From Aphis gossypii (taxonomy: Eukaryota > Arthropoda > Insecta > Hemiptera > Aphididae), in contig NC_065531.1 of the NCBI RefSeq assembly GCF_020184175.1, positions 60,714,806 to 60,778,805 on the forward strand: 64,000 bases of DNA. Direction: 5' to 3'. Positions 13,801 through 26,600 of this stretch are shown here, piece by piece. Position numbers and translations under genes: made by a program. Position 1 is the first letter of the stretch. Each line of letters opens with the position of its first letter. Under the pieces are notes generated by a model, which was not told the DNA's origin, did not search any database, and worked only from the letters and a program-made list of their open reading frames with translations.

Positions 13801-16800
13801 TTTGAATTAAGAAATAGTGAAATAGTTAATATTATGATATTCGGTGATAACTAAATATATACAAAATATTAAATAAGTAACAACTGTGTTCTATCAACTA
13901 TCTATAACAAGGTTTACAATTTATTAAAATATTAACATAAATTATTATTACTAATATAACTAATAAGTTATAACCGTTATTATATTTAAATGTACGAGTA
14001 CATATCTGTACAATAAATTAGGTACTTTTTATATTAGATAAACATAGAACATCATAAATAAATTATTTTTATAGACAATTTAACATTGTAATTCATTTGG
14101 AATATAAATTTAAGCACGAAGCACCTATAGTATATACTATTATATAGTATAATCAATTATTATTGGGTGCCAAAATAATATAAAATATAAGTCGCTTTGA
14201 TATGTCTGTATATTATTATTATTATTAGGTGCAACTGTACTTACTACGTCATTAATTTTTAAATTTTCAAATTTTTTTTTTACTTATATTTCTATATTCT
14301 ATAAAAAAGTAACAGAACACAGTTTTATCTAGAATCTATCTATTTTTCATGGAAACCAATTTTAAAAAATAGGCCAAATTAGCAAACTATTGGATTTTAA
14401 AAACTCAAATATATATATTATATATTATTATTATTATTATTATTATTACTCTACTTTATCCATGCAAGTCCAAATGACACCTCTGTTTTCTAAATTCAGT
14501 ATCTTCTTTACACAATCTACACGATTTTCATACCAAGACAATTCTTTTTTTTTTTAATCTAAAATATATTCTTGACAAGAAAACAAGAAAAATGTTGTCA
14601 TTATAATGGGAATTATTAGGTAAAGTGTTTGAGATATACAATTTTAGATTAGGTATAAAAGTATTATTACATAATTTAGGTATTGGAATTTTCAATAATA
14701 TAAAAAATGTAAATGTATTAATTGCTAATTATAAACTTTATTAAGTATACTGATGTTATAATATATGATAAAATGATTAGTGATCTTAATTATTGAATTT
14801 ATTATATTATTGTTGGTACTTACATATACCTTTATTGGCTTTATTAATATTATATTAGTATATTAATAGAAATATATCTACATTATCTGTGAAATTATGT
14901 ACATAGGACATAGGTATGTATTATAATACGTTGTTTAAAAATGACAAAATTATTTAGAAAATGGTATTACATATGCATAAAAAATGCAATGTTTGCACAA
15001 TAATAAAAAATATGTACTTTTTTCATAATATGCAAAATATTCATTAAAAATGTTTGATTTTTTAACTTGAAATTGTAAAATATAGAATGGATTCTAGCTT
15101 AGTCTATTATAAATCGACATCATATAAAAAAAAATTTCTAAATGCTATAACTCCTATATCTAGTAATGGGTATTATACTACTAACATACTGTTAAGAGTT
15201 TATGACTTAAGAGTTATACGTTATAACTGTTATGCAAGCTTATGAATTTAGACTATATAGTCCATACAATATTATAATATAGTATATAACTACTACAACT
15301 ACCTAATGTTTTACCTATAAATTATAATGTTGTATTTAGACATGTCATTATATTATGGACTATGGAGTAAGTTCAAGGTTGTATGAATATGAATATAATA
15401 TGACGATTGACAGAGTGTCCGCTAGTCGTCACGTATATTCGCCGCACTCGGTACTACTGTGACAAAATATACATAGGTATTTATTTAGTATTTTTTTTTT
15501 GTCATATGCACTACTGTGAATTTGGTTTTTTAGTGACAAAGTAACAATATTAAATTTACTAGAAAAAATTTCTAAATATTATTCTATATATCTATCTATT
15601 TTTTTAAAGGTAACTGTTGGTGATTTGTGGACACTATATACATAATACACATAGTAGTAGAATACTACTATAGTACCAATATCTATATAATAATATATAT
15701 ATATTTATATCATAAATATTATTCGTTGTGTAATTACTAATTTTATTGTGCATGTGCTTATCACCAGTACAACGGTCATCTTGCATGAAATTTCAAATTT
15801 AATATTATATTTTACAAAATAGGTAATACTATTGATTTTATAATAGTCTATTATAAAATCAATGGTAATACTCATCGAAATCGTGTTAAATTTAATCATT
15901 TTCAGATTGTTTTTTACCACCAGCCTTGGAAATGTTAGAACTAGAACCGATTGTACACTTTGATGGACCATGTAATTCGTAACTCGTAAGGTATGATTAT
16001 TGTAATTTGTAAGCCAAATGCCCTAATGCTCTTAATTAATGATATATTATATTAAATAATTTACACAATAACATATTTACATATTATACGATAATATGGT
16101 AACAATTATAACAATTTTAATTTTATTAAAAAAATAAACTGTTTGATGTTTGAATTAGGATAGTTCCAAAAATAAGTTACGTTAAAAATAAACTGTGTGT
16201 ACCTTTATATCATAGTCAGTAGTCACTAAATTATTATGTTTATCGTCCGAAAAAAAAATATATTTAATAATTGAATAGTCATATAAAAGTATAAGATATT
16301 CTTATAATCTTATTTGTCCAATCGTTGAAAGTCCAACCATTATTTATTAGTATCAGAGTTAGGTATAGGTTAGGTACCTACATCGAAAAGTTTATTTTAT
16401 TATCATAAATCAATAAATCATAATAAACGCTATAGTTGTTTAATATTTATGTAACGACTGTAACCCAAACTTTAATTGGCCAACATTCAGGATACTTTTT
16501 ACACTTGTTTATCCTATTGATGAGTTATTGTTGTGTTAAGAAATTATTTAGATATTTTAAAAAGCCTTACTCTCATACTTATATGATGTAGCATTGCAGC
16601 ATAATGGGAGTATGAGACATGTATTATTACATTGTATATGCATAGATACGACATACCTACTCTATAAAAAAAATTTCAAATATTTATTGAGTTGATAGGT
16701 ACACCGAAAATACTATACACAATACAATATTATTTTAAAAGAAGGTATTTTGTAATAGACAAATAACAATATATCATTATGGTTTACCGCTTGAGGATAT

Positions 16801-17800
16801 TTTGTTATTTATACTTTTCCTTCGGGCTTCAATGTTCAGTGTGTACAATGTGCATAGGCCATATATTTTTGTAAACGTATTGCATCATCATTAGTAAAAT
16901 GTATTAAAATTTAAAGTATAAAAACAATATTTTATAATTTATATTGTTATTACTATTATTTATAATTACCCGTTTGAAGTGTTTGTACTCATTTGAAAAC
17001 CAAGAAAAACTGTTACAAAAACAAAATGTCTATAAGTAATTAGTACCCAATACACAGCATACCTAATGGATGTAAAATGGTTTTAGTCGTTCGAGATTCA
17101 TATCCAAGTATCCAACGATAAAAAGCTATTATAATCTTCCAACTTAAGAACTTCCTAGTAGAAGGATCTTTTTTTCTTTAAAAGGGGTTAAGTATTTAAT
17201 AATAAAAAGATTCATGAGGGATCATTCCCCTACGCCTCTATTTGTTTTATAACCGTTAAAAGGTTTTATTTTTTTTTAAATAAATACAGTTTTTTACGGA
17301 TCTATATAGAATATATGATTTTTTTAATTTTCGTTATCTTAAATCGTGGTGTACAGTAGCTGATACAGAAGTCATCCAAGGGGGGGGGGTGAATTTTCAA
17401 AAATTAAATTACCTTTTTTTCTATTTAGCCTTCATTTTAATTGTAAAAAAAGTAACGGTAGTAATGGCGTGTTGCATTTGTCGTTAGTCAGTCGATATTA
17501 TAGTAATATAAAGTTCTAGCTACTATAAGTACCTATATAATATGTATATATGATTTTTAGGTAGCCCCCTTATATAACGTATACCACATTATACAATCGT
17601 TACGTTTTTATACTATTTTTGACGATTGTTTGCCTGGTATAAAATAAACTTTACACTTCTGATGCACAAAACAAAAATATACTATTTATACTAGCTGATT
17701 ATTATTTATAATAATAATTTTCTGCACAACGCAAAAAAATAAGCTATGAACCTCAACAAAACATGTGCCTGATAAATCTTTAAAAACGTTTACATATAGA
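10801..17800. other. Gene-free AT-rich stretch
   Basis: Seven kilobases with no frame I can support. It includes a degenerate hAT element (listed separately), a locally GC-richer patch at 15410-15470, and many simple TA/TTA runs. Short frames here have no recognisable composition or motif. Confidence 0.6.
11312..11514. mobile_element. Degenerate hAT-type element
   Basis: The left end reads cattggttttcaaccggtg followed by tgccgcgagc; the interior repeats the 'tgtgccgcga' and 'gtgtgc' motifs characteristic of a widespread hAT MITE type whose ends read cagtggttttcaacc. The right end near 11500-11514 is eroded and no target duplication survives. Confidence 0.5.
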
Positions 17801-17815
17801 GATCGGCGTTTCGGT

Positions 17816-18173
17816 TTATCCTTTACGACAGTCGACAGCTAAACCATCGCTTTCAACGTTGATTTCTTCCTGCAGACATGCTTCTTCGGTTGTTATTATG
17901 GTAGAATTCGGTGACTTTATTCCGAATTCATAATCCATGAATGCCATGTTTGGCATCAAATTGTAATGTTTTTTTAGTGAATTTCCCAAACTGCAATTTT
18001 TATTCGTGTTCATCATAGGCAACAATCTTTTCTTTTTGATTTTCATTGAGGAACACGGTACCTATATTGATATTGAATTGATGCTCTATGAATGCGATGT
18101 TTAGCAATGAGCTGTACTTACTTTCTTTCCAGGCGTGTAAAATTGTTAACAGCTACTTCCGACCGACATGACA
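17816..18173 (-). CDS. Candidate coding segment, unrecognised
   Basis: The minus strand from 18046 to 17816 is open for 76 codons from an ATG, with a basic start (KIKKKRLL) and an acidic, Cys-containing end (TEEACLQEEINVESDGLAVDC), and is less AT-rich than its surroundings. Upstream, an ATG at 18173 opens a frame of 17 codons that ends at a good donor (gtaagt near 18123). This joins in phase to the first frame only through an unusual acceptor inside 'aaagaaaag'; the better acceptor at 18062 brings an early stop. I do not recognise the protein. It could be a small fast-evolving gene, an exon of a longer one, or a pseudogene. Confidence 0.28.
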
Positions 18174-18179
18174 TGTTGG

Positions 18180-20120
18180 ACTTCTTAATTCGTCTACAAC
18201 TATTCAACTTATATCAGATCGAGACATAATTTATTTATTGTATTGATGCGATGTACACGATAAAACGTTTAGAATAATAATGTTGAAATATTTGTCTGGT
18301 AAAGATGAATAAATACAGATAACAACATTTCTATTGTTTTTATGGTGAGAATAAATTTATATGTAAATATGAAGAAAATCGGTTATAACACGATGCCAGG
18401 GAATGCAAAACCTGGAGCTGGTGGTGTTGTTCATCTTAAAATTATAATTACAAATTCTAATTTTGAACTGTATGTGTATTATATTACTGTATCGATATAA
18501 AGTTAAATTAGAATTTATCCCATAACTAAACTTACTCAACATCTGAAGTTCAGTTCAGTTTATGTTTAGTCGTATTGTTTTATATGCATATAACATAAAT
18601 ACATAATATTATTGTTATAGGTAAGTTTTAGTGTGATATAATATAATTTATAATAAAATTTAACGTGAGAAAATTGTATCCTAAATAAATGAATAAATAA
18701 ATGTATAAAGTATCTTGTATCTTGTATTTAGATACTTTGTATGGTATCTTGTCCAGCTTTGAGTATATTTATTACGACTAGGTACTTCTATACTATTTAC
18801 CTATATGAAGTGCTTCTGTATCATAATTTAAGGCATTCAAGTAGGTAGGTACTATACCTACTACGTCGAGTACATTCGTCATCTATGTACTTATAATATG
18901 ATGTATATATTTATGTCTACGGGCACACCTGAATCGAAAAGAGTAAGTTATTCGACGGTAAATTTGTCGACAATATAGTAGGTAGGTACCTAATTAAATA
19001 TTTGTTCAATATAAGTTATAACCTTACATCATAATCTAATAAAATTACTAATTAGTGAGTAAATCGAATCAGTTTCTATACTTTGGTAACTTTGGTTATT
19101 AGGTTAATTATTTCTATTTATACCTACGGTCGGACTTTAGATTTCATTGATTTCAATAATGTTTGATAAGTTTTATGTGATCACTCGGGGATGCCGCCTT
19201 CTACAAAAGGGTACTTTGTTGTACCAACTAGGTATACCAAGTGATAAAAAGTAGGAATTAGTTATAAAATATATTGTATGATAATATAAGCTAAATTTTT
19301 ATGTACCTACCATTTCAAGAAATAATCATTTTATAAATACTTTGTACTTTATTTATATAACTTCATAAAATCATAAATTACTTTATACACATTGTTTTCA
19401 ATACACCTTATGAAATTTATTATAAAAAAATTATTTAGCTATTAAAACTTAAGTACACTATTATTTTCTTAAAAGTTTCTATGCGGATTATCATCATTCA
19501 TCTTTATCGTTTACATTATTAAATTATGTATAAGTTGCTATTATTGTATTACTAATAACCAGAATATGCGAGGATGTACAATAATATGTACTATACTACT
19601 ATGATGTGTTTGAACAAAAAATCTTAGGTCTAGTTATTTTTGAGTATAAATGAAACGTACAACTGGTTGTGGTTTCTGTTGTTTCTAATCAAATTTCATA
19701 ATTTAGATTTTTTAGTTTTGTTAGTTGAAAATGTGAATAAAGTATGCAGTTTTGAAATAATATGACATTATGATCTATCCAACCATCCAGGCGGCTTGAA
19801 CTTGCTCAAATAATAATTAAACGATTCCTATGGATGATAAATATAATTTTAATTAAAAACTAATTGTACATGTAATCACAAATCACAATGCCAAATTAAT
19901 CATAGTTTCATTTTCGACATTAATAGTTAATACTTAATACTCCATGTATTAAACATTTTGAGTTCTTACATAACATAATTAATAATAGTAGACTTAAAAA
20001 ATTGTATTACAAAAAATAATCAAAATATTAGATATATATTAATTAATTCAAAGCTCTAGAATTGACATAACTTCAGGCAAATAGGCAATAAATATGTTAA
20101 TCCGGCATCATAATAATAAA
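18180..20120. other. Intergenic, nothing seen
   Basis: AT-rich sequence with several 'taggtaggtac' motifs and simple repeats. No supportable frame or complete transposon was found between the candidate at 18 kb and the DNAL1 3' end. Confidence 0.5.
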
Positions 20121-20129
20121 TCATACATT

Positions 20130-20135
20130 TTTATT
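20130..20135 (-). terminator. Likely poly(A) signal of DNAL1
   Basis: AATAAA on the minus strand, about 70 bases beyond the DNAL1 stop codon. It is the first canonical hexamer after the stop, but such hexamers are common in AT-rich DNA. Confidence 0.45.
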
Positions 20136-20202
20136 CTTAAATAATACAAAATATTAAATTACCTAGTAAATTTAGACTTGTTTGTTTACCACTGAAATGT
20201 GT

Positions 20203-21410
20203 TTAATCTCTTATGATTGGCACTCCATCCAATATTACTAGCTTAGGAAGCTTTCTAATACAATCACTACGCCATACAGATTCATCTAAACAGTCGTAAA
20301 GTGGATTTCCTAAGAAAATTATAATTATTATTATGTTGTTAGACAAATATAATGTGTACAAACACAATGTAATAAACTGATGCTGTATTGCCTATATTAT
20401 TTAAGGATATTGTGAACTATTTTTTTTAATAACTACCAAAGTACCAACATTAATTGAATAAATTAATATGAAAATTGAGCACTAACATGTTTTCAATTAA
20501 TATAATATATTTTATTGTAATATTATGCCACATATTAATTATTAATTGATAATATTCAAAATTGAATAGAAACATGTACGTAATGTATATTGTCCAGTAT
20601 TACATTATTTAAGTAATTTTAAGTTTTAACAATAGCATTATTTTTGACAAATGATCTTTAGTAATAGGTGAATAATTTATAATTACCTATTCAATGTATA
20701 AGTTATTAATTATTATAGTAATACAGTTAAAGTGTGTATTATAAATTTTAATATGCCTAATTCGAATAACACAGCTACTTAGGTATATAATAAAAAATTA
20801 CCGACGAATAAAAAGTCTTTGAGACTTTCCATTTCTGCAAGTTTATTTACTTCTGCCCATTCTTTAACATTATTATTGGACATGTGTAAAACTTTAAGTT
20901 TACGCATGCCTAGAACACCTTTCATTTTTTCAATAAAGTTATAAGATATCCACAATTCTTCTAAAGTATCGGCCAATGGTTCAAGCCCAGTAAAAGCCTT
21001 AATATAGTTTCGTCCCAACGATAAAATTTTTAAATTCCTTAAAGCAGCAAGACCATTTATTTTCTCAATCATATTTGTACTTAATGATAATTTTCTAAAA
21101 AAATATTAACATTTGCATCTCAAAAGTATTTAATATTTAACAAACATTATTTTATATTAAAACACACACTTACTCGCATTTAGTTAAAACTGATAAATTA
21201 TTATCCATTTTTTCGATCGGCGGCCATTGGAATTGTAAACAAATATTTGTAGCTTCACTCGCAGATTCCTTATTTTCATCTTCCCAATTTTTTATTGCAT
21301 CCTTTATTGTAGTAGCTTTTAAATCCTATTAAATAAAATAATATATAATAATAAATATTAGGTAGGTACGTGAATAATCGGTGCTTTTATTATTATATAC
21401 TTACTCCCAT
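20203..21410 (-). CDS. DNAL1: Dynein axonemal light chain 1, with apparent +1 frameshift
   Basis: Leucine-rich-repeat light chain that binds the outer-arm dynein gamma heavy chain motor domain and microtubules in cilia and flagella; in insects this means sperm tails and chordotonal cilia. Four coding exons: 21405-21410, 21174-21326, 20802-21094 and 20203-20309. Diagnostic stretches are ATTIK then AIKNWEDE, PPIEKMD, LSLSTNMIEKI, LEELWISYNFIEK and LPKLVILDG, colinear with the vertebrate protein. Length would be 185 residues (family about 190). Oddity: in exon 2, near 21300, four bases (gaat) stand where one codon is expected after ATTIK, so the frame with the start codon hits TGA soon after, while the downstream frame has a TAA just upstream. 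This is either a recent null allele or pseudogene, or a one-base sequence error. The remaining exons show no damage. Confidence 0.88.
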
Positions 21411-22121
21411 TTTTATTTAAATAAAAAACAATCAAAGAGTTAGTCACAGTCTCGACTGGTAACATTCTCGGTTTCGAACAAATTAACAGAATAACCCCCA
21501 GCCATAAAACATATACATGTTAAAATAGATAAAAAAAATGCAATAAAATATTATGTTGCTATGGTGATATACTTTTTTGTATTGTTGCGTATACCTCTAA
21601 ATTATTGATGTAATATACTAATATACTTTATAATTTCTAACTCAATTTCTACACTGAAAACTAAAGAATTAATTATCTACTGTTGCATTATTGAAATATA
21701 ATTGTCTAAGTGACAGTAGGTATAATACTGAATTATACTTCATCATATTAAAAATATGTCTAAATTGTTATTGAGATTATTTTTTTTTTTTAATGTTTAA
21801 TAGGCAATACTTAATATTTATTTCATTACACTTAATCCCAATATATTTAACTAAATTAATTAGTTATAAATATTTACACCATTCAATTTTTAATAAAACC
21901 ATTAAAACCTGTTAAATATTTAGATAATGAATGATTCTTTTATCATGAATCACTCGTTATTTTAATAATTATTAACATTAAAAAAATATATTTCTTATAC
22001 ATAATTTAATCAAAACAAAATTATATTTTTTAAGTTTTTTACTTTTTTAAATGACTAACATATATTTTTTTGATTTCATATTTCGAAGCAGAAATATTAT
22101 TTGCAATACATCAATACACAG
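21411..22121. other. DNAL1 upstream region
   Basis: Sequence 5' to DNAL1. A slightly GC-richer patch at 21440-21510 directly upstream of the start codon may hold the promoter. Beyond it there are only AT-rich runs. Confidence 0.4.
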
Positions 22122-22296
22122 GTAACAATCGAAATTCCGATTTTTTTAGTTTATGAGTAGGTATTTAAAGTTTAGGTGAACAGAGTGAAGGGTATATAAA
22201 TTGTTTGTTTTGCAATTATGCTTACCTAAACTTTAAATATACTTATAAATTATAACCCTATAAGTAATAATTACTCATCTGAATTTCGATTGTTAC
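22122..22296. mobile_element. Palindromic MITE (175 bp)
   Basis: Perfect 16-bp inverted repeats (gtaacaatcgaaattc at 22122-22137 and its complement at 22281-22296) are followed inside by a second matching pair around 'tatttaaagtttagg', so the whole segment can fold on itself. No target duplication was recognised, leaving the superfamily open. Confidence 0.65.
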
Positions 22297-22318
22297 GTTT
22301 TTATATATTGTGAATAAT

Positions 22319-23086
22319 CAGTGGCGTAAATACCTATGGTTCTAATTTTATGAATTTTCAATTACAAAATTACTTACAAATTTTCGCGATTTTGACATAT
22401 TTTGCAAGAATTTGATCTTTGAACGATAACAAAAAAAAAATTATAATTAACGATTTATGATTTTTTAACTACAATTAAAACGACTAATAAAAAATCATGT
22501 ATTAAATTTTCAAGTTTTTTTGGGCATCCAAATTTATTTTTATCGACGTTTCAAAAAAAAAAAAAAAAAAAATCGAAAATTTTAGTCTATAAATACTTCA
22601 AAAAAGCTAGAATATTTTGAAAATTTAACCGTGTATAGATAACACTAAAATAAATATTTGGTGAAAATTTCAAGTATTTACAGTGATCCTTTTTTGAGTT
22701 TCAGCAATAAAAAAAAAATCGATTTTTTGAAAACGGGTTTTTCATAAAATTCCTGTTTTCCGTCACCTTTTTTTTTTGTTTTTTCAGATTTTTTTGAAAA
22801 CTAATAGAAAATACTAACTTTTGATCTCTATAATGTTCCAAAGATGTTCACTTTTCCATCCGAAACAAACCCTGAAATTTAAAATTGAAACAATATTTCG
22901 ACAAGTTATGCTGTACACACACAAAAACAAAAATAAATACTTCGTTTTAAAATCAACAGATTCATCACTTCGTTCAGAAACTAAAATATAAATGATAATA
23001 AAATCTTAAAAAATAAAACAATAAATATTTGAAATTATAGAGATGTAGAACTTGGGAATACTTTGGATCCCCTGTTTACGCCACTG
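22319..23086. mobile_element. Intact non-autonomous hAT-type element (768 bp)
   Basis: Perfect 12-bp terminal inverted repeats (cagtggcgtaaa at 22319-22330; complement at 23075-23086) are flanked by a perfect 8-bp duplication, tgaataat, at 22311-22318 and 23087-23094. The interior is AT-rich with long A and T runs and no open frame, so it must be mobilised in trans. Target length and CA...TG ends fit the hAT superfamily. A diverged relative lies at about 560-1950. Confidence 0.9.
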
Positions 23087-23094
23087 TGAATAAT

Positions 23095-23611
23095 ATTCTG
23101 CTGCTTTTAAAAATGAATAATATGTTATAGATCAAAAAAGTAAAAACTTTATGATGATCAAAATATGTTTATTTAAAAAAAATTATTTTATTTCAACTGT
23201 AAATTATACAAAACAAATATTTTCAAAAACGTTAATAGTTTTTTAAATAATGAATGATTCATCATGAAATTACCTTACTTATATTATAATGCACACATAA
23301 AAAATAAAAACAATGATGAAATAATAATTTTATTTATTGAAACATATACATATTATAATTTAAAACGATAATGTATAATATATTTGAATCGGTAAAATCA
23401 TAAAAATGCTAAAAGAATGCGTTACAAGTATTACAAATACATAGCATTATAGTAAAAAATTAGGTAGGTACAAGAAAAATAAACTTTATAAAATTTTTTT
23501 AAATATTGTGTATGTACCTATTTAGAAACAATTATATATTTATAACTAATAGAAAAATAAAATAAAAATTATAGAATATAAAATAAATGTAAAAATAATT
23601 TCAATTGTTAT
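23095..23611. other. GART 3' region
   Basis: AT-rich sequence downstream of the GART stop codon, presumably including its 3'UTR. Minus-strand AATAAA motifs occur near 23330, but the site used cannot be told from sequence. Confidence 0.4.
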
Positions 23612-26600
23612 TTAAACAATATTTCTAAATACATCACTTGAATTAGATAACCATTTTACTTTACCAATATCTTTATCCAAATAAACTTGATTAGTAGCTA
23701 ACAGTTTTAAAGCTTTTGGAAAAGCAATGTGTTCAACCTTCTTAATTTTTTCAATAAGACTTTCTTCTGTTTCGTCTAAGCTTATATTCACAGATTCTTG
23801 TACTATAATTGCTCCAGCATCAATTTCTTCCTAAAAATTATATTCACAAATAAATTTAGATAATAAGAAATAAAAATAAAAATAAAAATATTTACTTCTA
23901 CAAAATGGACTGTACAGCCAGCAACTCGTACACCGGATTCAATAGCTTGCTTTTGAGGACGGAGACCTTTGAATAAAGGTAAGAGTGAAGGATGTACGTT
24001 TAATAGACGACCTCTCCATTTGCTCACAAAGTTCTTTGTTAACACGCGCATAAAACCAGCTAAGCAAACAACATCGACTTGTGTTTGATCTAATGCTTTC
24101 AATATTTCATTTTCAAATTCTTCTCTTGTATTAAATTTAGTATGATCTATTTCCTAAAAATATCAATATACATAAATCAACGCACAAAACATTATTTTAT
24201 AATGTATTACCAAAGCCAATATACCAGCACGCCTGGCACGATTTAGACCTTCTACTCCAGGTCTATTCGAGATTACTATAACAATTTCAGACATCATAGA
24301 TGGATCATCAGTAGTAGTATCAATCAATGACTACATTAAAAAATAATAATAACAAATAGTTGCAAAATGACTCTAATTATTATAAATAATAATTAATACT
24401 GTTATATTTCACCTGTAAATTGGTTCCAGATCCTGATATAAGAACAGCTACACGCATTTTAGGATGCATCCTAGATGCCACATAGGTCTGAATATGGGGA
24501 CGCATCAAAGGCTCCATGGCATTCGCGAATTTTTTCACTTCAACTGGTTGTTCGTCTACAAGTATTAATGAAAGTTCACACTTTGAGCTCTCTTTTTTCT
24601 AAATTATATATATGTATTGTTACACAGTCTACAAAAAGTTATTTATACTTTTTGATATATTATGTAAACTGGGGGGAACTTACCAGGCATTTTTTCATCA
24701 ACTATGCCAACAACTTTACCATTAGTAGCAGCCAGAACATCTTCAACGTGTTTCTTATCAACTATTAATGTCATACCCAAACCACAGTTCAGAGTTCGTA
24801 ACATTTCCGTTTCATTAATACTACCTATTCAACCAAATTAAATACATATCAAAATTAATTACTTAATAAAACGCAAAAGTAAATAAATAGTAAATATTAA
24901 TTTTACCTGTTGCAGCTATCCAACCAAATACAGGCTGTATATTCCATTTTGTAGCATCTAAAATAACTTTTTTATTTTTTGGTAAAATACGTGGAATATT
25001 TTCTATTAAACCACCTCCAGTAATATGAGCCAATGCTTTTATATGATTATTTCTTATTGAAGGTAATACATGTTTAACATAAATTACTGTAGGAGTTAAA
25101 AGTTCTTCACCTAAAAATGTATTCAAACTTTTAAAATATTTGAAGCAAAAAAAAACACAAATATGAATTTATGTCATTAAAATAATTAAAAACTAACCAT
25201 AAGTCTTTTTGTCCAAGCTAAAAGGGGCTTCATCTGTAAATTTATGACAGCCCATGTCCATTATTTTACGAATTAAACTAAATCCATTAGCATGAACACC
25301 ACTTGATTCTAAACCAATAACAACATCTCCAGAAACAATATCATTAATATGAGGCAAAATCTTGTTTCGTTCTACTGCTCCTACTGCAAAACCTGCTACA
25401 TCATAGTCATTATTATGATAAAGGCCTGGCATTTCTGCAGTTTCTCCACCTAAAAATAAATGCCAATTAAATAATTTATTTATAAAAATAAACTATAAAA
25501 AAATTATTACCTATAAGAGCACACCCAGATTGGTGGCAACCATCTACAATGCCTTTAACGACTTGAACAACAGCTCCTCCTTCCAATCGACCAGTTGCAT
25601 AATAATCAAGGAAAAATAAAGGTTCAGCTCCATGAACTAATATATCATTAACGCACATTGCAACAAGATCTTGTCCAATTGATTCATGACTATTACATGT
25701 TAGAGCAACCTTTAAAAAAAAATAGTGAATACTGAACATGAATAATAAATAGGATTGTATTCAAGAAAAAATAAAAAGATATTTTGTATATTGAGACAAC
25801 TGAGTTGTGTCCTCCTTTTGTTAGCACCAAGTGTCATTAAAATATATATGTGACTGTGACTGTTATTTCCTAACATAGCGTTTCTCAAAACCATGAGTAC
25901 TATTTGAATACACCGAATAAAGTTATCTTAATCATCCCTATATTATACCTTTAATTTTGTGCCAACTCCATCTGAACTGGATACAAGTATTGGGTCCTTG
26001 AATGCAGCTGCTTTGAGATCAAACATGGCACCAAATGAACCCAAATCTCCAAGCACTCCTTGGCGTTTTGTAATGGACACCATTTGTTTATAAATTGGAA
26101 TTAAATTATTTCCAGCAGTTATGTCAACACCACTAGACTTGTAGGTTGTAGCACCCTTAGCAAGAATTGCTCTAAAAATAATAAAACAAGAATAGGTAAT
26201 CATCTAAAAAATAAAAAATTGATGATTCAAACCTAGCAATTCCTCTATGAGCAATATCAGTTCTGAATTGAGCACCATTAAAAATTATTCTGCCACAAGC
26301 CATGGTGGCTCTAGCAGCAGCTAAAACTAAGTCTTGATGAGTAGTTACCACAATCAACACACGGCCGCCATTTGTAACTACTTCCCCATAATTGTTCAAT
26401 TTAGTACCCATATGGAATACCATACCTTTTGTTACACTAGGTAATCCTAAAAAATTCTTAATTATAGCCATATTTCAAAAAAAAAAATTAATTATTTTAA
26501 TTAAATATTAATTAATAACTCAATTGAATAATTTACCAGATATTATATCTCCTTTACTGGATGTCAACGGATAACCTCTACTAGCCATCACAACACCAAC

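Noticed and set aside
25740..25948. Possible hAT remnant in a GART intron ('cgtttctcaaaacca')
   Set aside because: Only one end-like motif, with no partner and no duplication.
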